DNA from: Serripes groenlandicus | Lineage: Eukaryota; Mollusca; Bivalvia; Cardiida; Cardiidae | Reading direction: 5' to 3' | NCBI GenBank assembly: GCA_031761405.1 | Contig: JASEVX010000003.1 | Span: 142,626,332-142,690,331 of the forward strand | Length of the DNA stretch: 64,000 nucleotides | Part shown: one piece after another, positions 11,071 through 23,000 of the stretch | How the letters are laid out: every line of letters begins with the position of its first letter | Position numbering within the stretch: position 1 is the first letter of the stretch | The notes under the pieces: model-generated | Databases searched by the model: none | What the model was told of the DNA's origin: nothing | What the model saw: only the letters and a program-made list of their open reading frames with translations | Translations under genes and position numbers: made by a program

Positions 11071-14000
11071 GTTTGTATATTGGATCTTACATGTCTTTGT
11101 TTCTTTAAGATGAAGTTTTCTATTCTTAGAATCAAAAATACTTGTGCAAGCAAGCCAGTTGCCCTGGACAAAATGATTTGTAGAGTTAGTACTTTGTTGC
11201 GAACGCTGGAAAATGTATTAGTAGGTAAGCCGTCCGCTTGATATAACTTAAAATCGGTTGAATTGAAACTGTACTAAACTACAATCAATATATAATATAT
11301 ATACATGTATATATATAAACAAGAGGACCATGATGTTCATGAATCGCTCCCCTGATTTAACAGACGTTAACAAGAAGTGACGTACTTCTATGTAGACATA
11401 TGAGCCGTCCTGCGAGAAAACCAACAGTATGGCATCTGCGTAATGTATCGACCCAGATCAGCCTGCGCTGTCCGCGCAGACTGATCCATACAGACACTTT
11501 TCGCCTCCTGTGGATTTTCTGTTTCAGGAGGCATTACTCTATACCTCTATCCCCATGGGACGCAATGTGTCTGTCCGTATTAGCCTGCGCACGCTGATCT
11601 GGGTCGTCGATACATTACGCAGAGGCCTTAATGTTTGTTTTCTCGTGGAAAACGGCTCATAACTATTTTTTTTGTTACCAAGGTTAATCACCTCGCCATA
11701 GTCTTTATAAGCGTTAAATCATTTTTCTTGGTAAACAATGTAAATTTAGGTGCCATTGCTCGTTCTGAGCAATGGCACCTAAATTTGCATTGTTTACAAA
11801 GGTGTCAAAATTGCCCCTAAACCAGGGTTTTCAAAATAGGTTTTAAGTTACAACCGTTTCACGCCAAGCCCTCGTACTGTTCTTGGCAAGTCTTTATTCG
11901 TTACTGAGTGAACTCTGTTTGTACTGATGACCTGAATCTAGATAAACTTAACTATATACACATGTGAAATGTATTTCCTATGTAAAAATGGGGTATATTT
12001 TGACAAATCTGAACAAAAGTGATACAGTAGCACTACTGATGCTACAAACCAAATAACAAAGATATAACTGTTGCAGTTTTCGACAAATTTATTTTCAACA
12101 TTTAAACTATATACATAAGGGGAAACAGGTCCATCCACTATGACAACCATGTTTCTTTTTTTCTTCTTATCAAACTAATTCAACCACTCTTTGCAGAGGG
12201 TTACTAAGTGAACATCTGTTCAATATTTGTTCAAATCGGTCTTTTTTGACGAGACGATTTTTCAAGTTTTATCTGTATACATATAAGGAAAACAAGCCCG
12301 TCCCCCTGTGGCCATTGTATTGCAACATATCGGAATAATATGACACATCTGGGTAGAGTGGTACCACAAATAGGGCTAGTACTTTTGGATACATATTCAC
12401 AGTCTTTATCATATCGTATATTCATACAAGTATAAATATAACGTGCCCGCCACCTGTCCGACACAGCTTTTCAAGGACTAATCAATACTAGTTTTAATAT
12501 TTTTATTAGATACGTATTGGACAACGAGACACTCCCCTAGTGTCCATTCTTTGTTAGATATTAGGTTAATTTGGTCACTCAATGATAATTTGATTATATG
12601 ATTCTATGTAAAACATGTTAACCCCAATATATATTTCGTCGAGTGCATGGTGCCATGAACACAAGATTGATTTCGAATTTGGCCATGGAAATCTTGTTCG
12701 GTTTCTGACGTCTCTGCAACAGACTTGTTAAAAAAAACCAGAAAACATACTCTTATAGAAATCTATGTTATTCTTAAAGTTACGGATTATTCATCTGATA
12801 GTATAACTAACATCAATAACACACCTTGTTTATCTTTTACACAGGAACGGTTAATAAACTGTCACGTGACTTACTGGCACTTGAAGCGCGACTATCAAAT
12901 GGAATAGCGTTTTTAAATGGGAGTCTTCAAAACGTTCTGATGGCAACTGATCGGAACTCGGCAACAATTTATAATTCAAGTTTACTGTTGGAAGAACTTA
13001 CTGAAAAGGTTTCGAACCAAACTATGGAACTATCCCGACTAGGATTGTCAATCACATCTCATAATAGTAACATACAACATGAACTATCACACATTTCATC
13101 TGAAATGGTATCTTTAAACAAAAACATTACATTTTTCGACCTTAATTTGAATGAATTATCTAGCAAAATGACACAATTAAGAAATGACTTCAGAAATGAA
13201 AACGGGACGATCAGTGCATATCAAACTAAGATCGATGTAGAGTTGGCAGGTTTCAATAAAACCGCAGCTACCTTAGATAAACAGTATACGACTTTAAGCT
13301 CATCTCTATCGAGTATCAGGACTGAACTAGCACAGAACCAGAGTACAGATGTTGCAAAATTGGGCCAACTCACGCTTGATGTAACAAACATCAAGGCCAA
13401 CGTTAATCAGTATACTGCGTGGACTGGGGAGTTAAACAAGACGTTAAGTGCTTTGTCAGCGAAACTGGAGCCAACAGGACACACAGGTACACGTTTTATC
13501 TTGAATTGTCAACAATATAGATCGTTGGTCAGACGACGCAGGTGTAGCGACTGGTCTTTCTCTATTCTGGTGACATAGGGCTTACACAATCAGGTCCACC
13601 AGCCAAAATATTAAAGTCTTACGTTACATTCTCGCAACAAGGTATCAAGTATCAAACCTATACAACAACAAATGCTCCCCACTCCTATTCTGGTTGATGT
13701 ACTTCAATTTCACTCTCTACATCGGCGCCACGCGTTCGTTGACCTGGCTCTCTTATATGTAACTTCTGCTGTCCAATTACACTAAACCGTCGACCGCTGG
13801 AACCTATTTTGTAAAGTCTGCGCCACCTATCTAGAGCCAGAGCAGCCGGCTCGTGTACGCCGCCAGACCAAGCACTATACTGCTGGCTGCCCAATTAAAT
13901 ATGTAAAACATGATATTTGTTTTAAAATTTGGCTCTTCCAAATACCAAGCTTGGAAAAGTATATTTTTAAAACTCCAGCAATTAAAGGATTAAGCGACCA

Positions 14001-17000
14001 TATGTTATTTCAATACGGAAATCATTTTGGCAATAACGTTCAAGTTGAGACGCTATTACATGGTCCGAGCTGCCTTATAAGACATTCGTTTTGTTTAAAC
14101 CCTTTCCCACAAACAGAAAATCTGAAGCAGACGTCTTTGAAAACTTACCAACATAAATGAGGAAATTCTCTTTAAAGGGAAGTGTAATTATTAAATGGAG
14201 TTGAAATCAGTGTGGCAAACGGAGAAATTGATCTTAATGAGCAAGTTATCTATTTGTCACAATGTTTTTAAAAGTCGTCTGCTGCAGAGGCGTCAGAAAG
14301 CGTCTGTATGTGGGAAAGGGTTAATCAATAACGATCAAATAGAATATTTGCATAACTGTCATTTGGCCATAACCGTTCTCCACACTGGAAGCAGAGTAAA
14401 CAACTGATCTTATGGTAATATTTGAGAAACAATGAGCATTTACGTTTTAGATCTAACGGTTATATTAAAATGAAAAAAAAAGAATATGTTTGTTTGCCCT
14501 TACCATACTGGTTGGCTGCCTTACAATACTATACAGTAAGAACCACAGGTAGCCTACCAGTATCGTTAGGGCTAAACACAAACATATTAATTTCTTTTAA
14601 ATATAACCACACGGGCTGAAAATAAGAATTGTTAAAAAACAACAACAACACATTTTGATAATAAATCAGTTTGTTACTCTTGTAAGAGTAGTTCTCCAGA
14701 GACTTACGAACCGTGTTTCGCTGATGAACACGTACTATATAGATTAGTCGTTAGGAATCTCGAACTAATCATTTCACTGATGAACACGTAATATCCAGAT
14801 TAGTCGTTAGTAATCTGGAACTATTCTTGTCATTGATGAACACGTAATATCCAGATTAGTCGTTAGTAATCTGGAACTACTCTTGTCACTGATGCACACG
14901 TTATATCCAGATTAGTGGTTAGTAATCTGGAACTACTCTTGTCACCGATGAACACGTAATATCCAGATAAGTCGTTAGTTATCTTGAACCACTTATGTCA
15001 CTGATGAACACGTAATATCCAGATAGATTAGTCGTTAGTAATCTGGAACTACTCTTGTCACTGATGGACACGTAATATCCAGATTAGTCGTTAGTAACTA
15101 CTCTTGTCACTGATGGACACGTAATATCCAGATTAGTCGTTAGTAACTACTCTTGTCACTGATGGACACGTTATATCCAGATTAGTCGTTATTTATCTCG
15201 AACTACTTATGTCATTGATGAACACGTTATATCCAGATTAGTCGTTAGTTATCTCGAACATCTTACGTCACTGATGAACACGAAATATCCAGATTAGTCG
15301 TTAGTAATCTGGAATTACTGTTGTCACTGACGAACACGTAATATATATATTAGTCGTTAGTAATCTGGAACTACTCTTGGCACTGGTGGATGCGTTATAT
15401 CCAGATTATGTGTTAGTTATCCCGAACCACTTATGTCACTGATGAACATGTAATATCCAGATTAGTCGTAAGTAATCTGGAGCTACTCTTGTCACACATG
15501 AACACGTAATATATAGATTAGTCGTTAGTAATCTGGAACTACTCTTGTAACTGATGAGCACGTAATATCCATATTCGTCGTTAGTAATCTGGAACTAATC
15601 TCGTCACTGATGGACACGTTATATCCAGATTAGTCGTTAGTTATCTCGAACTACTTATGTCACTGATGAACACGTAGTATTCAGATTAGTTGTTAGTAAC
15701 TACTCTTGTCACTGATGGACACGTACTATCCAGATTAGTCGTTAGTAATCTGGATCTACTCGTGTCACTGATATACACGTAATATCCAGACAAGTCGTTG
15801 GTAATCTCGAACTACTCAAGTCACTGATGAACACGTAATATCCAGATTAGTTGTTAGTAACTACTCTTGTCACTGATGGACACGTACTATCCAGATTAGT
15901 CGTTAGTAATCTGGAACTACTCGTGTCACTGATGAACACGTAATATCCAGATTAGTCGTTAGTAACATGGAACTACTCGTGTTACTGATGGACACGTACT
16001 ATCCAGATTTGTCGTTAGTAATCTGGAATTATTCTTGTCGTTGATGAACACGTAATATAGATTAGTCGTTAGTAATCTGTAACTGCTCTTGTCATTGATG
16101 AACACATAATGTCCAGATTAGTCGTTAGTAATCTGTAACTGCTCTTGTCATTGATGAAGACATAATGTCCAGATTAGTCGTTAGTACTCTGGATCTGCCC
16201 TTGTCACTGATGAATACATAATATATATATTAGTCGTTAGTAATCTCGAACTACTCATGTCGCTGATGAACACGTAATTTCCAGATAATTCGTAGGTAAT
16301 CTGGAACTGCTCTTGTCATTGATGAACACGTAACATCAAGATTAGTCGTTAGTAATCTGGAACTCCTTTTGCCATTGATGAACATGTACTATATAGATTT
16401 GTCGTTAGTAATCTTGAACTGGAACTACTATTGTCGCTGGTGAACACGAACTATACATATTAGTCGTTAGTTATCTGGAACTATTCTTGTCGTTGATAAA
16501 CACGTATCATCAAGATCAGTAGCTAGTAATCAGGAACTGCTGTTGTCACGAATGAGCACGTAATATCCAGATTAGTCGTTAGTAATCTGTAACTATTCTT
16601 GCCACTGATAAACACGTAATATCCAGATTAGTCGTTTGTAATCTGGAACTACTATTGTCGGTGATGAGCACGTAATATCCTGATTAGTCGTTAGTAATCT
16701 GTAACTACTCTTGCCACTGATAAACACGTAATATCCAGATTAGTCGTTTGTAATCTGGAACTACTCTTGTCACGGATGAACACGTTATATCTAGATAAGT
16801 CGTTAAAAATCTGGAATATTGTCGCTGATGAACACGTAATATCCAGGATTAGTCGTTAATAATCTGGAACTACTATTGTCGCTGATGAACACGTACCATC
16901 CAGATTGAATGAATGAATGAAAGTCTTTATTTACAGAGGGTAACCCAATTAGTATAAACTAATCTTCCTTGGGGCCCTCTAAAGCAATATTTACATACAT

Positions 17001-20000
17001 ACAAATACATAATTATATAGCAATATAACAATCAGCATAACAAATTCAAAGTTAGCATTATTCATAAACATGATCAACATGATAACAATGTTACACAACA
17101 ACATAATACATACATATGGCGGCAGAGGTTTAACTTACAGACTTACATATGGCCATATTTACAATTTTAGCTTCATGACTGTTGATTGGAATTTATCCAC
17201 TTAGTATAATTTACTGTGAAACTTTTAATACTTTCGCTCTGTCTTATTTCATTTGGAATGTTATTCCATACTTTTACCCCAGAGTAAGACATACTCCCTT
17301 TAAAAAGTTCTATATTTGGTTTGGGTATTAAAAAATCCGATTTATTTGAAGAACGTAAAAGATTTGGACGCCTGACATTGTAATTGAACATATTTTGAAT
17401 ATATGACGGGACTGCATTTTGCGATACCCTGTACATAAATTTGGCTTTATTAAGTGAAACCCTCTGTTCAATATTAAGAGAATTAATTATATTTAAAGCC
17501 TCGCTTAAAGTGGTATATTGTTCACCTAGAATGATACGACATGCTCTTCGTTGTAATCGCACTAAAACCTGGATATTTGATTGTTTTGTACTACCCCAAA
17601 TGATACTACAATAGTCAAGATGTGGTTGGACATAGGCTTTGTAAAACATTATTCTATAATTAACAGGAATAAATACTTTAATTCTTGATAATAGCCACAA
17701 ATTACTAGATATTTTCTTCCTAAGAAATTTTATATGCGTATCCCATTTAAGGTTTTCATTTATATATATGCCAAGAATTTTATCACCTGTTGTGATTTCC
17801 AGATTTAAGTCTTTATATTTCAAATTTAGAGGTTGATTAACTAATCTTGTCCGTTTCTGGGGTGTCGTTATCAATATTACTTTTGTTTTTGAAGCATTTA
17901 ATACCATACCATTGTTTAGACACCATGTACTGACGTTATTCAAAGCAGCTTGTAAATTCATTTCAACTTCTAATTTAGATTTATTTATGTCATATATTGT
18001 AGTATCATCTGCATACATATCAACGTTTGAAACATTATCCTGTACATACATAGGCAAGTCATTTATGAATAAAATAAATAAAAGAGGCCCTAGAATAGAC
18101 CCTTGCGGGACCCCGCATGTCGTAATTTGCTTATCAGAGAGAACACCGTTTAAGTTCACCGCTTGAGTTCTATTTGTAAGATAAGAGTTGAACCATTTAA
18201 TAGTATTGTCTCCACATTTGTAAATTTGTAATTTTTTTAATAGTATTTCGTGGGAACATAAATCGAATGCTTTAGAAAAATCTAACATAACAACGCCTAC
18301 AAATTCTCCATCATTTAAAGCTGTTAACCATTTATCTATCATACATACTAATGCTGTTTCGCAGCTATGTTTTTTTCTAAACCCACTTTGGGATTTACAT
18401 AATAATTTATAATGATTAAGGTAATTAACAAATGAATCATGCACATGTTTTTCAATCAATTTTGAAAGAGTAGGTAAAATTGATATTGGCCTATAGTTAT
18501 TTACATCATTTGATGAACCTTTTTTAAATAAAGGATTAACTTTTGCGCATTTCCATTCATCTGGGAAAACACCTTGTTTTATACTACAATTTATAACATA
18601 CGTAAGACTATTTGATATAACATCGGCTGATAATTTTAAAAGTTTTGGCCCTATTTGGTCAAGTCCTGTAGCTTTGGATACATCTAAATTATTTAACATT
18701 TTACGTGTTTGGGATTCCGTAATCAGAGGAATGTGAAAATACATATGATCAGGAACTTTTGTTTTTACAAAATCATTTACTTTATCAAAATTTGAAGTTG
18801 GAATAGGTTCTTTTAAGTTAGCGGCTACGTTTACAAAAAAGTTATTAAAAGTATTTGCAATATCTTGGTTATCAGTAATATCTATTCCATCTTTATGAAT
18901 GCTTTTTATTAAATTACAGTTGTATGTCTTTTTTGTAGACGCACCATGTTCTTTAAATATTTTCCAAACTGTTTTAGGGTCTGATTTTCCTTCCTCAATT
19001 TTTCTTTCATAAGATTCTTTTTTAGAATTATCTATCAATGTACAAACTTTATTTCTTGAAGCTCTGTAGTTATCCATATCATGATTAGTCGTGAGTAATG
19101 TGGAACTAATCTTATCTTGGATGAACACGTAATATCCAGATTAGTCGTTAGTAATCTGGAACTAAAATTTGTCGCTGATGTATACGTCATATCCAGTTTA
19201 GTCGTTAATAATCTGAAACTACTATTGTCGCTGATGAGCACGTAATATCCAGATTAATCGTTAGTAATCTATAATTACTCTTGTCGGTTATGAACAAGTA
19301 ACATCCAGATTAGTCATTATTAATCTTGAACTACTCTTGTTCCGGAAAGACACGTAATATCCAGCTTAGTCGTTAGTAATCTGGAACTAAAATTGTCGCT
19401 GATGAACACTTAACATCCAGATTAGTCGTTAGTTATCTGGAACTAAAATGGTCGCTTATGCACACGTAATATCCAGATTAGTCGTTAGTAATCGGGAACT
19501 ACTCTTGTAGTCGCAAATGTTTTTCGAAAAATATAGGAAATCTTACAAAAGTGATGTCACATATTGTTACAAGAATGACTTGGCCATAACATTCGGTTTT
19601 GATGTGTTAAACCTGTCCCACATATAAACAAATTCGCAGTAGTCGACTTTGAAAACATTTAGGCAAATATTCAATTCTTGAATAAAGTTGCTGCGACATA
19701 ATCAAACTGTGTCTGCAAGGGGGACGAGTTCAGGCGTGCAAGCCATATAAACGAACGCTAGCCGTGATATAGGGATTACCCAAGGGAACCTTTTATTTTA
19801 CCCTTACCCTTTCCAAAATATAACACAGGATGAAAACTTCAAGGCTAGAATATGGATGATTAGTATTTAATACGAAAAAACCCCATGAATGGGTTTTTTC
19901 GCTTATAGTTAACAGGTGTGAGATTTTTTTTTTTCAATATACCATGAAGCTTTCTGAAATGAAACTGGAAAAATCCATGGGGGCCGCCATTTTGGATATG

Positions 20001-23000
20001 TATAAAAGGCAGACGTAAAACACAGATTGAAAATTATTGTCGTCTTTTTAATCATTTTTTTTTAAATCGGTATTTTGGGTATGTATAAAACGAGCAGAAA
20101 AACACGGATCTAAAATTATTGTCGTCTTTTTAATCATTTTTTTTAAATCGGTATTTTGGGTTTGTATAAAATGCGCGGAAAAACACGGATTGAAATTATT
20201 GTCGTCTTTTTAATCATTTTTTTTAAAATAGATATTTAAGATCATTAAAATGCTGTGTTATGTGGGAATAAACATTTGTACGAAAAGTTAAAACTAAATG
20301 GAAATCTGTAAGAAATATGTTTTCCCGTTCGTAAAAAAACCGACAGCATTAGCCTTCTACGGCCGAACCTAAATCTTGACTGTATCGTAGCCAAAGAAGG
20401 ACGTGACGTCATTTCCGTTACACTTCATCTTGGCGTAACGTCAATGGAGCGACGTCGTTTCCCGCAAAAAAAGTGGTATCAACATGAAAGACCCCAAATT
20501 CCAATACATGAGCTATTGCCACACTCATTCAAAGTATAATTATTTATCAAACATTGTGGCAAAAGGATAACTTTCTCATAAGGAGCAATTGTTCTTTTGG
20601 TGACAATCTTTTCCTAAATCGTCTGTTGCATAGGCCTCAGAAACTGTCTCTAATAGGGAAAGGGTTTAGCAGAAATGTGACCCCTTACATAATTTGTTCC
20701 AGTCATATTGACTGGTTGAAAAAGGTAGTCGCCAGATGGCATCAGAAAAGAACTATTATAAATGTATTCCTCGATTTTCTGAAAGTTTTTACTTTTTTAT
20801 TTTCTGTTCGTAATAATAGACGACAGCAATACGAATTCCAAATATGTTTTGATAATGCAAGAAACATGACATTAACATTATTATTGTCTAGTTAATTACT
20901 TATAAATCCTTTTTGTATGGCCAAAGTATGTTCTTTAATTTTTGTTTATAATTATCTTTTTTTCGTAAATAGGTAGCACCTATAGATATATTATAGTTTA
21001 AAATATTGTGTCATTATAAGTATTTCTTTGTCAAAATGTTTATAAAAGTCATTTGTTGCAGATGCGTCTACATTTGGGAATTGGATAAGGAAAGAAAACA
21101 TCCCTTTTACACAAATATGTTTGCTTGTCTAATCATTTACGATTTTAACCTTTTTCAGAAGAAGTGTATTTCTTCGCCTATAAGCCAAGTTCACAGATAC
21201 GAACTAGCCAGCCACCATATTTTACTCACGTGATGGTAAGTGTTGGGATTGCGTTCGACGCCTCCAGATCGTTGTTCAGATGTACAGTGTCTGGTTTGTA
21301 TTTCTTCACAGTCACCATACAGAAAGATGAATCGGAGCCAAACTCAAGAGTCATGGTAATTATCTCTGTCATCAATTACTGACCCCTTTTGACTTGTTGG
21401 ACCGATTGTGTGAAGCCTGTGTCACTGGTACTTGTGTCTTAGCGGCAGGCTGGCGGGAGCATCCGCTCCGTCTGACCAAACTATTATTAATGTTGGCTGC
21501 TCAACTCAACATTTTATCCAGATATTCCTAAAATTGGCTATGCACTCGTCCAATTGGAATTATTGACATAATTATTACCCTTTACAACCGAGCCCCGGTA
21601 GCTTAGTCGGTAGCGACGCCAGCTGTCAATTCAGGGGCTGTTCGAACCCCATCTCTACCAACATACATTTGGCAAAAGTCATTGTGACAAGCATCATTCG
21701 TCCTCCACAAATGGGTTGATTGATCGATTGGAGTTTAGCGCCATTTTCAACATTTATTCCAGTTCACATACTCATGTGTTTTTCTGGCTTTCTCAAACCA
21801 GTAATTCACACAACATTCTCTCCAAGCCACTGGCTACTTCCACAATTGGGCTGACAGTATATGTTGGAAAGCTGTAAGTTGCTTGTAAAAGACTGTTGTG
21901 TGAATTACTCATGTGCGAAAGCCAGGAAACACATGGGTCTGTGAACTAGCCGCCGTGATATGACTGTATTATATTTCAAAACGGTGTTAATCACCAATCA
22001 ACCAATCTCTGACACTTTACAATTCGTTTCAACATACCTGACTGTTGATAATGTGTTAGATATCTATGGGGTAGTCTTTACTAAAAACCGATAAAAGAGG
22101 AGCGAACAATATCGACCACGATGTTTATGCTAATATTGATCTGCATCTGTCGCAATCATACGAGGGTACTTACATGTTGTTTACAGTATTAATTTGGTAG
22201 TATGTATTACACCGATGGCTTGGCGTGAAACGGTTGTAACTAAAAACCTATTTTTAAAACCCTGGTTTAGGGGCAATTTTGACCCTTTTGCAAACAATGC
22301 AAATTTAGGTGCCATTGCTCAGAACGAGCAATGGCACCTAAATTTCCATTGTTTACCAAGAAAAATGATTTAACGCTTATAAAGACTTTATGGCGAGGTG
22401 ATTAACCTTGGTAAAAAATTACCAATTTTAGTTACAACCGTTTCACGCCAAGCCCTCGACATATTTATAGCTAATAATCATATTCGGTTGTTTTACAACG
22501 TTGTGTAAAAAAGACGCTTAAATCTTTTTGCGAGATATTAATAATGGATCCAGAATCTCATTAGAGATGTTTTTCATTTGATGAAGGCTTCACTCAAACA
22601 GTTTATACTTTATCTTGTAAACGATGTAGTAACAACCGTTTGGCATGAACACCACGATTTGTTGTGTATTCAGATTGACCTAACAGATTAGATGTCAGGT
22701 TGCTGTAATCCTAATCCAACAATCAAATAGCAGTATTTAATTAGCACATATCTTCTATAAGATCGCTTTCTGTGTTAGGTATCTGAATGAAACCCTTCTA
22801 TTATAGTAGAGTAGATCGATTGTGACAATATAATTATATAATTAATTATAATTAGAATTGCAATTTACCTTACTAACAACAACAAACAATTTATAGTAAA
22901 TTTTGTGCAAATGCCGTTTTTGATATACCATATGTTTGGCATTATATAGATATTTAAAGTGGGCCTTTTAGGATCAGATCCTTTTGGATCGGGCCTTTTC

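Larger units (their letters stand above)
11071..12844 (+). other. C1q gene intron 1
   Basis: GT...AG intron of 1774 bp ending in 'tatcttttacacag'. It contains MITE families B and A back to back (11401-11874). It also contains an imperfectly repeated dispersed sequence at 11941-12560, in which 'tatacataaggggaaacag' near 12112 is echoed by 'tatacatataaggaaaacaa' near 12277. Confidence 0.75.
13487..21158 (+). other. C1q gene intron 2 (7.7 kb)
   Basis: GT...AG intron ending 'cctttttcag'. It holds a GC-richer unrecognised stretch at 13590-13910, MITE D at 14094-14324, the 56-bp satellite with an inserted LINE (14689-19512), a MITE D half near 19604, element E (19872-20301) and element X (20315-20993). 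Confidence 0.75.

Noticed and set aside
21594..21660. A true tRNA gene, from A-box and B-box-like words
   Set aside because: The acceptor and anticodon stems do not pair, and a SINE body follows. The same holds for 56680, 58322 and 63030.
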